Source: Halobacteriovoraceae bacterium (lineage in GTDB: Bacteria; Bdellovibrionota; Bacteriovoracia; Bacteriovoracales; Bacteriovoracaceae). Taken from it: a stretch of DNA of 64,000 nucleotides. The position numbers were made by a program, and so were the translations under genes. The stretch spans positions 124,001 to 188,000 of the forward strand of contig PAVS01000002.1 in assembly GCA_002713145.1 (NCBI GenBank), written 5' to 3'. Under the pieces are notes generated by a model, which searched no databases, had not been told where the DNA came from, and was given only the letters and a program-made list of their open reading frames with translations. Below are positions 54,391 through 63,081 of the stretch, one piece after another; positions within the stretch are counted from its first letter, which is position 1, and every line of letters begins with the position of its first letter.

Positions 54391-54540
54391 GTGGAATTTT
54401 TCAAAGAGTATTTACAATTTCTAAAAGAACAAAAAAAGATCATCTTAATCCCGATCTTTGTTATATTACTTCTTGTTGGATTTTTAGTTTTCTTTACCTC
54501 TTCAAGTGCTGTTACACCTTTTGTTTACACATTATTCTAA
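54391..54540 (+). CDS. DUF5989 (SxtK-like) small membrane protein
   Basis: This 49-residue protein starts at a GTG with AGGGA upstream. It has an amphipathic N-terminus EFFKEYLQFLKEQKK, a membrane helix IILIPIFVILLLVGFLVFF and the terminal SSSAVTPFVYTLF that marks DUF5989 proteins, usually found next to a carbamoyltransferase. Its stop directly abuts the ATG of the SxtJ-like gene. The saxitoxin cluster carries the related sxtK. The role is unknown; it may assemble the carbamoyltransferase at the membrane. Confidence 0.8.
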   Translation: MEFFKEYLQFLKEQKKIILIPIFVILLLVGFLVFFTSSSAVTPFVYTLF

Positions 54541-54870
54541 ATGAACAAATCTATCCAGGACCTCATTCTCAAGATTTTTGTAGTCGGTAATGTTCTTCTT
54601 TTTATCAACACTAAAAATGTTTATAATCTTTATCTGATCTTTTTCGCACTCATTGTTGCCTTAAGTGGCTCATGGGCTGAATCTTTAAATAAATTTATTG
54701 AAAAATTTGTTCAAAAGATAGGTTATACTCTACTCAAGCTTATACTGGTCGTGATTTATGTTTGTTATTTTATACCGATGAAGATTTTAACAAGAAACAA
54801 GAAAACTGAGCATCATTCAAGTTTTGAGAAAGTAACCCGTTCTAAAATTCATTATGAAAGGTTATGGTAA
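54541..54870 (+). CDS. SxtJ family membrane protein
   Basis: The 109-residue protein has about three hydrophobic segments and a C-terminal basic tail FIPMKILTRNKKTEHHSSF similar to SxtJ-family proteins. It lies directly between the DUF5989 gene and the carbamoyltransferase, with no spacing at either side. SxtJ occurs with SxtI and SxtK in saxitoxin clusters and in many unrelated bacterial loci with carbamoyltransferases. Its biochemical job is unknown. Confidence 0.75.
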   Translation: MNKSIQDLILKIFVVGNVLLFINTKNVYNLYLIFFALIVALSGSWAESLNKFIEKFVQKIGYTLLKLILVVIYVCYFIPMKILTRNKKTEHHSSFEKVTRSKIHYERLW

Positions 54871-56682
54871 ATGATATTACTAGGAATTGCGGCTTATTAC
54901 CATGATTCAGCAGTTGCAATTATAAAAGATGGCGTCACAATCTATGCTCAGTCTGAAGAAAGACTTACACGTGTAAAAAATGATTCTCGCTTTCCATTTA
55001 TGGCCCTTGAAGCCGGTCTCAATGAACTAGGCTTAACCGAAGAGGATATAGACGAAATTGTTTTTTATGATAAGCCATGGCTAAAATTTGAAAGGATACT
55101 AGACTCTACTCTGACTTATGCCCCAACGACTTTACCTTTTTTTTTAAAAGCATTACCACCGTGGTTATCCAAGAAGCTCAATTTTCGAAAACTACTTAAG
55201 AATGAAATGGGGGAAAAATATCCAAAACTTGCTTTGAAAAAAATACATTTTTCTGAACATCATTTTTCTCATGCAGCTAGCAGTTTTTATACCTCTCCTT
55301 TTCAATCTGCTTGTGTGGTGACTATAGATGGTGTGGGAGAATGGGCTACACTTTGTATATACAAATTTAATCAAGAAAGTTTTCAACAACTCTACCAAAT
55401 GAACTATCCTCACTCTGTTGGGTTACTCTACTCTGCTTTCACGCAGTTTTGCGGGTTTAAAGTAAATTCAGGTGAATATAAACTTATGGGCCTAGCTCCT
55501 TATGGAGATATCCATTCACCTCAAACGGAAGAATTTATCCAAAAAATAAAATCTAAGCTTGTTTCTATTCATAAGGATGGATCAATTACATTAAATTTAG
55601 ATTATTTTTTATTTCATAAATCTGATTCTACTATTCATAAAGCCAAGTTCGAAAAGCTCTTTGGCATAAACTGCAAAACCGACGAAATGACCTTTAACCA
55701 ATCCTATAAAAATTTTGCTCTCGCGGCGCAAGTTGTTACTGAAGAAATTATTTTAAAAGTGATGAATTTTGCCAAGGAAGTCACTGGAGAAAAAAACCTC
55801 TGCTATAGTGGAGGTGTATCATTAAATTGTGTCGCTAATAAAAAAATTGTCGATTCAGGTCTTTTTGAAAAAGTATGGATTCAACCAGCAGCAGGAGATG
55901 CGGGGGGAGCAGTAGGTGCAGCGCTGGGCTTTTATTACTCTCAATATGCTTATCATCCCATCACAAATTTCAATCCTTACTTGGGAGATTCATTCTCCTC
56001 TAAGCAAATAGAATACGCTCTTAATGTTTCTAAACTCCCTTACAAAAAACTAGACCTTACTGAATTAATTGATTTCATTTCAACACAACTGATGGATTCA
56101 AAGATCATAGGTTTATTTCAAGGAAGAAGTGAATGGGGACCAAGGGCCCTTGGAAATAGAAGCATCCTTGCCGACCCACGTGGAAGGGATATGCAAAAAA
56201 AACTTAATCTTAAGATAAAATTTCGTGAGGATTTTCGCCCCTTCGCTCCCATCACCCGCGCAGAAGACTTCCATCAGTTTTTCGAGGGTAGCGCCAATTA
56301 TTCTTATATGCAATTCACCGCAGAGGTCTTGAACTCTTCTCTTAGAGAAAATTCAGGCTCAGATCGATCGCTGAGTATGCTTGAGTCTCCCCTTCCAGCA
56401 ATTACTCATTTCGACAATTCGGCACGGGTTCAAACTGTTACAAAAGATCAAAACGACATGATTCACCGACTCCTATCTTCATTCAAAGAAAAAACCGGTA
56501 TTGGAGTTCTGGTCAACACAAGTTTCAACGTGCGAGGAGAACCCATTATTAATTCTCCACAAGACGCCATTGATTGTTTTCTGTCTACGGAAATTGATAT
56601 TCTTGTGTTGGAAAATTATTTAGTTTTAAAATCAGACTTGGAGAACTTTAAAATTCACAAAAGAATTTTTGCACCTGACTAA
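54871..56682 (+). CDS. Carbamoyltransferase (NodU/CmcH/TobZ/SxtI family)
   Basis: The 603-residue enzyme transfers a carbamoyl group from carbamoyl phosphate via carbamoyl-AMP to a hydroxyl group. The N-terminal Kae1-like domain has AYYHDSAVAIIKDG, HHFSHAASSFY and DGVGEWATL; GAALGFYYSQ and the C-terminal YrdC-like part with GRSEWGPRALGNRSILADPR and NTSFNVRGEPIINSP complete the family pattern. With the DUF5989 and SxtJ genes it forms an intact three-gene cassette. The acceptor may be a polysaccharide, lipid or natural product. Confidence 0.94.
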   Translation: MILLGIAAYYHDSAVAIIKDGVTIYAQSEERLTRVKNDSRFPFMALEAGLNELGLTEEDIDEIVFYDKPWLKFERILDSTLTYAPTTLPFFLKALPPWLSKKLNFRKLLKNEMGEKYPKLALKKIHFSEHHFSHAASSFYTSPFQSACVVTIDGVGEWATLCIYKFNQESFQQLYQMNYPHSVGLLYSAFTQFCGFKVNSGEYKLMGLAPYGDIHSPQTEEFIQKIKSKLVSIHKDGSITLNLDYFLFHKSDSTIHKAKFEKLFGINCKTDEMTFNQSYKNFALAAQVVTEEIILKVMNFAKEVTGEKNLCYSGGVSLNCVANKKIVDSGLFEKVWIQPAAGDAGGAVGAALGFYYSQYAYHPITNFNPYLGDSFSSKQIEYALNVSKLPYKKLDLTELIDFISTQLMDSKIIGLFQGRSEWGPRALGNRSILADPRGRDMQKKLNLKIKFREDFRPFAPITRAEDFHQFFEGSANYSYMQFTAEVLNSSLRENSGSDRSLSMLESPLPAITHFDNSARVQTVTKDQNDMIHRLLSSFKEKTGIGVLVNTSFNVRGEPIINSPQDAIDCFLSTEIDILVLENYLVLKSDLENFKIHKRIFAPD

Positions 56683-56686
56683 GAGT

Positions 56687-58054
56687 TTACTTCAAACAAA
56701 CTGTTTTAATATTTACAAACTCTTTTATTCCGAACTCTGAGAGTTCTCTTCCAAAACCAGAATCCTTCACTCCTCCAAAAGGAAGTCTTGGATCTGATTT
56801 AACAAAATCATTTACAAAAACCGCCCCGGAATCAATTTGTTTAGCCGCTATATCAAAAGCTGAATTTTTATTTTTTGAAAAGATAGCAGCCCCCAATCCA
56901 AAACTTGAATCATTAGCGACTTTTACAGCTTCTTCTAGTGAACTTACTTTAATAACCGATGCCACAGGACCAAAAAGTTCTTCCGAGTATGCAGGCATTG
57001 ACTTTTGTATATGAGTAAGAATAGTCAAAGGATAAAATGCACCTGTTTCTTCTGGAACTTCTCCTTGAAAAACACATTTTGCCCCAGCAGAAAGAGTCTT
57101 CTCTACCTGGTTATTAAGCTCTTCTCTAAGATCCTCTCTTGCAAGTGGTCCAATGTCGGTACCTTCCTCAGAAGGATCTCCTACTTTTTTAGACTTGAAT
57201 TGTTCAATAAGTTTTTCAACAAATTGATCATGCACTTCGCTCTCTACGATAAATCGCTTGGCCGAAATACATGACTGGCCACCATTAAGTAACCTACTTT
57301 TGGCACAAAGCTTAGCGGCTTCATCAAGGTCAGCATCTTTTAAGATGATATAAGGGTCACTTCCACCCAGCTCAAGCACTGATTTTTTCAGATACTTACC
57401 GGCAAGTGCAGCCACAGATCTTCCTGCCTCTGTGCTCCCCGTAAGGGTCACAGCTTTTATTTTTTCGTGACTTAATATTTTCTCAAGTTTATCACTTTTA
57501 ACTAAGATCGTTTTAAACGTATTGGGCTCAAATCCCGCTTTCAAAAATAGCTTTTCAATCTCCAGGGCACAGCCCGAGACATTGCTTGAGTGTTTTAACA
57601 AAGCCACATTGCCGGCCATTAAAGTCGGTACAGCGAAGCGAAAAACCTGCCAAAAGGGATAATTCCAAGGCATAACTGCCAATATCGTTCCCAGGGGTTC
57701 AAAATGTATTTCGCTACGCTCGTAATCAGTTTCAACGATATCTGGGGCTAAGATCTTTTCTGCATTTTCTATATAGTAGTGGCAAACCCATGCACATTTT
57801 TCGATCTCACTCACACCTTCAGCAAGAGGCTTACCCATCTCTTTCATCATCAGCTCGGCCAAATTATTTTTTTGCTCCTCAAGTAAATCTGCTAGCTTCG
57901 AGAACAATCTTTTCCTCTCATTCCAATTAACTTTTTTCCACTCATAAAATTTTGAATCTAATAAATTTATAGATTCATTAATTTCATCTAAAGAATATTC
58001 TTTGTATTCTTGGATAACTTTGTTGCTCGTGGGGTTTATTGATTTCATCGTCAT
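56687..58054 (-). CDS. NAD(P)-dependent aldehyde dehydrogenase (succinate-semialdehyde type)
   Basis: The 455-residue protein has the ALDH motifs: PWNYPFWQVFRFAVPTL for the cofactor, VTLTGSTEAGRSVA, the catalytic Glu in LELGGSDPYIILKD and the Cys in NGGQSCISAKRFI, ending with FGGVKDSGFGRELSEFG. The short form resembles succinate-semialdehyde dehydrogenase (GabD/Sad). The specific substrate is uncertain. Convergent with the carbamoyltransferase at 5 bases, and downstream of the ThDP-like gene on the same strand. Confidence 0.9.
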   Translation of the reverse strand: MTMKSINPTSNKVIQEYKEYSLDEINESINLLDSKFYEWKKVNWNERKRLFSKLADLLEEQKNNLAELMMKEMGKPLAEGVSEIEKCAWVCHYYIENAEKILAPDIVETDYERSEIHFEPLGTILAVMPWNYPFWQVFRFAVPTLMAGNVALLKHSSNVSGCALEIEKLFLKAGFEPNTFKTILVKSDKLEKILSHEKIKAVTLTGSTEAGRSVAALAGKYLKKSVLELGGSDPYIILKDADLDEAAKLCAKSRLLNGGQSCISAKRFIVESEVHDQFVEKLIEQFKSKKVGDPSEEGTDIGPLAREDLREELNNQVEKTLSAGAKCVFQGEVPEETGAFYPLTILTHIQKSMPAYSEELFGPVASVIKVSSLEEAVKVANDSSFGLGAAIFSKNKNSAFDIAAKQIDSGAVFVNDFVKSDPRLPFGGVKDSGFGRELSEFGIKEFVNIKTVCLK

Positions 58055-58072
58055 TAAAAGATAACCTAGTTT

Positions 58073-59566
58073 TTATTCATAATATACATTTATACTGGGA
58101 TCGTATTCCGGAATTTCACAAATTTTTACACATTTATCCTCTGAGTATCCACGTGGTTTGAAAAACTTGTTCACATGATCAAGCTTATCGACTCTTAGGT
58201 TAAAGCGCTTAAGTTTTTCCCAGTCTATTTTATCATGAGAAATAAAGCTCAAAGATCCTTCGACTCTTTGATTAAAATCAAATTTGAAGTAAGGTGAGGA
58301 CTCTTTAATGATAAGTATATTTATTTGGGCATTATAGTGTTGAAACAGACAAAGCAAGTCAATTTGAGAATTAAAGTTTTTTGCATTACAGACCACAAAA
58401 ATAGAATGATCCGGATAAGTGATTTTAGTCACTAAAGCTGTTAATAAAGCACTTTCGTTTTTACTAGTAAGAAATAGCTTTTTTCTTGAAGTGGGGGTGA
58501 TTTCCCTGAAAAGCCTCGGATTTACCTCATCTCTGCCCGTTATCAAAAAACTTTCAGAGGGTAACAAACCCCACATTTTTTTCAATAAATTAAATGACAG
58601 CTTTTGTGAACTTTTAAAAGTTAAAGGTTGCTCAGTAGATTGATAAAACTTTGAGAAGTTATAAGTTTGACCCAAAATACCAAGAGTATTGATAGTTTTT
58701 GAATCAAGATTTTCCAGTTGTTTTACCTTACCATAGTCTAAATAACTCCAGTCTTCTTTAGCTAACCCGATGTTGATTAATAAATCTTTTGCATAGAGGG
58801 TGCTCTCAAGTTTTTTATCTTTTTTGTCGAGGACTCCTAAGCAATAAGGATGCTCCCCATCAAGATATTTTTTTGCGAGAGGAGCTATTACAAAGGGTAA
58901 TTTATACATCTCAATTAAGTTGTAGATCCCATCCATCGTTTTTTGACTCATTAAAGAAGAACCGATGACCAGAGCCGTTTCTTTTTCGGCCAGCACATTA
59001 TGAAATAATTTTATTTTTTGGGAAGAGGCACTAAATATACTTAGATTGGGAAAATTTTCATGTGACCTTTCTAAATTTATTTTATCTGCCAAATGAGCTG
59101 TTGAGATCGTTAATAACACAGGCCCAGGAGTCCCTTCTAAGGAGTGATCCTTCAGATCATGAAGGGTACGAACAATATTTCTTTTTTTATGAAATACCAC
59201 ATTCGATTTTACAATTGCAGGTGAGTTATTGGTTCTAATTGAAGAATGATCCACACACACCGGCTTCTCGGTTATCTTTATTGCCAGCACTGGGTTGTGA
59301 TCGAAATAATGAGAATTGAGACATTTATTTAAGTCAGAGACTTGTTTTGGGCTGTCGTCAGTTATAACCACGCCTATATTTGACTCTAAATTACCATAAG
59401 CCCCGGCCATTAAACCCGCGAGATAAGATTGATAACAAGGTACAATCTTAACTCCCATCGTCTCTAAGTGACTTATTAATGAATAATGTAAACACTCTTT
59501 TGTGACAAAAACAGTTTTTATGTTTTGTTGGTAAATGGACATTGCTAACAATTCTGAATTGTTCAT
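58073..59566 (-). CDS. ThDP-enzyme-like protein lacking catalytic motifs
   Basis: The 497-residue protein has the three-domain plan of acetolactate-synthase-type enzymes. The PYR-like domain has IVPCYQSYLAGLMAGAYG, where a Ser (S47) sits at the usual catalytic Glu position; LEGTPGPVLLTI (144-155) ends it. A middle domain follows. The C-terminal PP-like domain has SIFVVCNAKNFNSQIDLLCL where a GDGxF...N metal and cofactor motif is expected. The ThDP-binding residues are therefore mostly gone. It could be a pseudoenzyme or bind something else. Next to the ALDH gene on the same strand. Confidence 0.6.
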   Translation of the reverse strand: MNNSELLAMSIYQQNIKTVFVTKECLHYSLISHLETMGVKIVPCYQSYLAGLMAGAYGNLESNIGVVITDDSPKQVSDLNKCLNSHYFDHNPVLAIKITEKPVCVDHSSIRTNNSPAIVKSNVVFHKKRNIVRTLHDLKDHSLEGTPGPVLLTISTAHLADKINLERSHENFPNLSIFSASSQKIKLFHNVLAEKETALVIGSSLMSQKTMDGIYNLIEMYKLPFVIAPLAKKYLDGEHPYCLGVLDKKDKKLESTLYAKDLLINIGLAKEDWSYLDYGKVKQLENLDSKTINTLGILGQTYNFSKFYQSTEQPLTFKSSQKLSFNLLKKMWGLLPSESFLITGRDEVNPRLFREITPTSRKKLFLTSKNESALLTALVTKITYPDHSIFVVCNAKNFNSQIDLLCLFQHYNAQINILIIKESSPYFKFDFNQRVEGSLSFISHDKIDWEKLKRFNLRVDKLDHVNKFFKPRGYSEDKCVKICEIPEYDPSINVYYE

Positions 59567-59668
59567 GACACAATTCTATTTCATACATAAAATAAAATGT
59601 TCACAATTCCATACTCAGATTGTGCAAATTTCTAAAACTATCTTTTTAACTTTCAGATTTTCTTATAG

Positions 59669-60358
59669 TTATCTATTATCTTCCATGATTGAAAGTAAAA
59701 GCTCTCTATTTTTTGGGTTTTCCTGTCCCCACTGATGGGCCATATTCGCCAATTTCCAGCGAGTTGCAAATCTCACCCAGTTTTTACCCCAGATTGAATT
59801 TACGATATTGACTGCATTATTAGGATTGCAGCCCACATAAGCCAAAAGCATGGCAAAGGCGGTAGGTCCACGATGTTTTTGGCCATTGCAGCCCAATGCT
59901 ATATAGCCGTGTTCTTTAGCACAACTCACCATGGTGACTGGATTTTCTTCAAATACAGGACGCAAAACCTTGCTGTATTGTGACATTATTTTTCCATGAC
60001 GAATCCTTAAATAAGGAGCCATCAGATAATGGTGATTGAACGCCTCTTCTTTATCTTGCTCGCCTTTATTAAGATAAAAGGTGCAATATTTTTCCTCTTC
60101 TCTAAATTCGCTATGTTCAAGGGCCAGTTTTTTTATGGCCTCCGTGTCAGAGTGACCAACGGCCATCCCTATGAGGTTGAGGCTTCCCACGCGAAAACTT
60201 CGCTCACGAACTAAGCCTTCTTTTTGGGACTTGACTTCTAGAGAACTAAATTTTTCGGGATCACAAAAACTTGGCTCCCCATCTAATAGCTCTGCACTTA
60301 TGGCAAAAGAGCTCACGACGAGATTGAGAAAAACTATGAACGATAAAGAAAATTTCAT
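59669..60358 (-). CDS. Secreted hypothetical protein
   Basis: The 229-residue protein has a signal peptide (MKFSLSFIVFLNLVVSSFAISA) and a mature region with four Cys (SFCDPEKF, YCTFYL, VSCAKEHG, ALGCNGQKHRG). The segment GCNGQKHRGPTAFAMLLAYVG is compact and Gly-rich. No family is recognised. It stands alone between the ThDP-like and the PilZ genes, on the minus strand, with 148 bases of unassigned sequence upstream. Confidence 0.6.
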   Translation of the reverse strand: MKFSLSFIVFLNLVVSSFAISAELLDGEPSFCDPEKFSSLEVKSQKEGLVRERSFRVGSLNLIGMAVGHSDTEAIKKLALEHSEFREEEKYCTFYLNKGEQDKEEAFNHHYLMAPYLRIRHGKIMSQYSKVLRPVFEENPVTMVSCAKEHGYIALGCNGQKHRGPTAFAMLLAYVGCNPNNAVNIVNSIWGKNWVRFATRWKLANMAHQWGQENPKNRELLLSIMEDNR

Positions 60359-60506
60359 ATCTACCTATCCTTGGTCTATAATTATTAATTTTGATATGGG
60401 AGCATCATAGCAAAGGATGTTTTAAACTCAAGTCGACCAAACTTAGGCAGATAACTTTTAATAAAATTTAAAAGTTTTTCTAACTCATTTCTAACAAATG
60501 AAGTTT

Positions 60507-61601
60507 TTATACGGCCATTTGTATTTTTTCTTCTTTATCTTTCATCGCTTTTATATTGTTTATTTTTTCTTCAAAAGAATTTTTATCCTCGGGAGAGGCG
60601 AAATGGAAACGCACCCCAAAATGGTGTCCCTTGGCATCACTTGCGATCTCTCTAATAACTTCACACTGCACCAGCTTACCCCACAGTTTAAGGGAATAAG
60701 AAGCCTCAGGAGAGAGTTGAGATTTAGAAGCAATTAATGCTCCCGACTTAGAAATATTGATAATGTTAACTTCATCATAATTTTTGTGAGTAGAGTCTGT
60801 CATAAGCTCTGCGATTTCATTGACACTAAGACGCTTCGCTCTTCGAAATAGATTTTTTGTTCTCGTGACGAAAGGTCTTCTATTTTCAGGTATAAGAAAA
60901 TAAATAAAAAGTAAGGTGTTAAAGAAAAGTAACAAATAATTACTCACATGGGGAGTGTCTTGAACATAGGGCCAGGTGTATTGCTCATAATTTAAAAAGG
61001 AGATGATTGAATAAACGTAGACACCTGTGAAAATAAAAAGGCTATAAGCCGAGGCAATGAATAAAGCAAAGCCGGCTACAGGAAACAATAACCAAAACTC
61101 AAGATTATTAATTATACCTTCTATACTCATAACAACATCCATAACTGTAGAATATTCAAAGCCTGTATCAAGTTTAAGATAAAGAATTTTAATTAACGGC
61201 TCTATAATGAGAAGAGTTCCCAGTATATAAAAAGGAAGGGTTCGGTTTTGTCTGGAAAGAGTGAGCAATTGTCCATAAAGAGTTTTATAATCTTGAACTT
61301 CTAGAAGTCTTTTATCAATTTCAGCGATTGAAGTTGGTTGAGAAAGCTGACAAACAAAATCATACTTTAAAAGTTTTTTAAACGATTCAGTTCTACCAAT
61401 AATGAGAGTCGGGATTTTCTTTTTTTCTATAACACTCATAAATCGATTTACAAGTTCAGGGGTATAGAGCTGATCAGATAAATTTAAAATAACAGCATTT
61501 ACTTTTTGCTCACTTAGAAATTGCAGTCCTAAAAAAGGATCGGAAATATTATATGATTGCTCAATACTATTAATGTTATTCCCAATAACAAGATGATTCA
61601 T
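60507..61601 (-). CDS. Pseudo-receiver / membrane / PilZ protein
   Basis: The 364-residue protein has a receiver-like N-terminal domain (about 1-115) that lacks a phosphoacceptor (AVILNLSDQL where an Asp is expected; CQLSQPTS for the KP motif), four to five membrane helices with FWLLFPVAGFALF and YEQYTWPYVQDT, and a C-terminal PilZ domain. Its RRAKRLSV and NISKSGALI motifs are intact, so c-di-GMP binding is likely. The membrane part matches the 45.8 kb paralog. It may read c-di-GMP at the membrane. Confidence 0.78.
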   Translation of the reverse strand: MNHLVIGNNINSIEQSYNISDPFLGLQFLSEQKVNAVILNLSDQLYTPELVNRFMSVIEKKKIPTLIIGRTESFKKLLKYDFVCQLSQPTSIAEIDKRLLEVQDYKTLYGQLLTLSRQNRTLPFYILGTLLIIEPLIKILYLKLDTGFEYSTVMDVVMSIEGIINNLEFWLLFPVAGFALFIASAYSLFIFTGVYVYSIISFLNYEQYTWPYVQDTPHVSNYLLLFFNTLLFIYFLIPENRRPFVTRTKNLFRRAKRLSVNEIAELMTDSTHKNYDEVNIINISKSGALIASKSQLSPEASYSLKLWGKLVQCEVIREIASDAKGHHFGVRFHFASPEDKNSFEEKINNIKAMKDKEEKIQMAV

Positions 61602-61770
61602 CAGTCCCCCTAAAAAAGAATGTTCATAGTAACATAGGACTAAAGCCCGAGCCTTGAAATAATCGACTCTTGAGATTTCGCGCGCTTAGACGATAGAGCT
61701 AGGTAAAATTTGGCAGTTATATTTGGCACACTCTGGGCATCAAATTAATTCGCAAATAAAAGTGGTAAGG

Positions 61771-63039
61771 CTAGAAAAAAAAGAATCTTTTTTTAGTTGG
61801 AAATAGAGACTTTAATTCAGGCACGAGATTTTCAATAGGAGTTAAGCCGCGCATTTCTTCCAGTTTTTTTATCCTTTCTTTAAAAACTTCGAGTTGCTCT
61901 AGATCATGATCCTCATTAAGCGAGCGCCTAAGGTAGGAAAGAATTTGGTTCTTTTTTAAAACGAGGGTTTCATCCTGATAAGATTGCTTTTTAAAATAGC
62001 TATCTAATTTAATAAAAGCTAGCTCTTTTAATCTTTGAGGTAAAATATTGATATGAAGCCACCTTGGACTATGCATCCAGATATGAAAAGGGAGCTTAGG
62101 AATATCAGGCTTCTGAGCTATCCATTCATATAAATCCGTAAGGTTAAAAATATTTAAAGCCTGAACACAGGTGTGAACCTCAGCGTTGACCTTCGGATGC
62201 GCTAAAAGCTTATCTACAATACTTTCTAACTTTTCCCAACTTGTACCTTGGCGAATGTATTCATCCAGAGATGAATATGCATCTATACTCAGATGAGCAT
62301 TGACGGCTTTAAAATTATTCCAAAGCTCCCATAGTTTCTGATTTTCTACGGTGCAATTGGTATGGTAATTAAGGGCGACTTGACCAGCTCGTCCCTGCTC
62401 TACAATAAGCTCCAATGACTTAAAATGAGTTTTATTGAGAAAAGGTTCCCCACCTGTAGTGAGATATTCTGATAAATTTTCTGAAAGGGCGGGCATAAGT
62501 CTTTCAACATCATCAAAGCTATTCCAGTTTTTATTTGCGCCTTCTGTAAACTTTGAATCATAAGGGATTCCAAGGGTGTCGAAATCTTTTTTAAGTAAAA
62601 AGGACGCATCCGGACTACACATAACACATTTTAAATTACACTTATTTGACAAACTAAAATCTAGAGACTTTACGCATGTTTCAGTCTCTCCATCAGGCTT
62701 GGTATTGGCCACTTGATTTAAAAAATCTTCGTTTGACTCATAAAGACTTAAGTAACCTTGTCTGACTGAAAAGCCACCGGAGTCCTCTACTTCATAACAC
62801 TTTGAACAGATATTAGGCTTTTCATCGTTCATCATCTCATTTCTAATTTTTTTATAAAAATCTAAGTTAAAGTATTGATCTATACTCTCGATATCTTTAA
62901 GCTTCAAAGGTTGACCCTGGTCATCAAGTACAAAACCCAAGCCACCAGTATTACAACATAGTCTCATGGTCGTGTCTAAGTGTGCACTAAAATGTACCCA
63001 TGGCAGCGGGCAAATCGTTTTGCTGGAAACCTTTTTCAT
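61771..63039 (-). CDS. Radical SAM protein with N-terminal twitch domain (copy 3)
   Basis: About 422 residues from the ATG at 63039, the start I choose because longer frames run across the start of the divergent copy 4. C10 in TICPLPW, C28/C29 in RLCCNTG and C78/C81 in ICSKCYE form the N-terminal cluster site. C134-x3-C138-x2-C141 is the core cluster, and YLTTGGEPFLN the SAM motif. A TATAGT box lies 6 bases before the ATG and no ribosome site is seen. Only 42 bases separate it from the divergent copy 4. Confidence 0.88.
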   Translation of the reverse strand: MKKVSSKTICPLPWVHFSAHLDTTMRLCCNTGGLGFVLDDQGQPLKLKDIESIDQYFNLDFYKKIRNEMMNDEKPNICSKCYEVEDSGGFSVRQGYLSLYESNEDFLNQVANTKPDGETETCVKSLDFSLSNKCNLKCVMCSPDASFLLKKDFDTLGIPYDSKFTEGANKNWNSFDDVERLMPALSENLSEYLTTGGEPFLNKTHFKSLELIVEQGRAGQVALNYHTNCTVENQKLWELWNNFKAVNAHLSIDAYSSLDEYIRQGTSWEKLESIVDKLLAHPKVNAEVHTCVQALNIFNLTDLYEWIAQKPDIPKLPFHIWMHSPRWLHINILPQRLKELAFIKLDSYFKKQSYQDETLVLKKNQILSYLRRSLNEDHDLEQLEVFKERIKKLEEMRGLTPIENLVPELKSLFPTKKRFFFF

Positions 63040-63081
63040 TGTTATACTATAAGACAGAGCAAAAGATTCTGAAAGGTTTTT

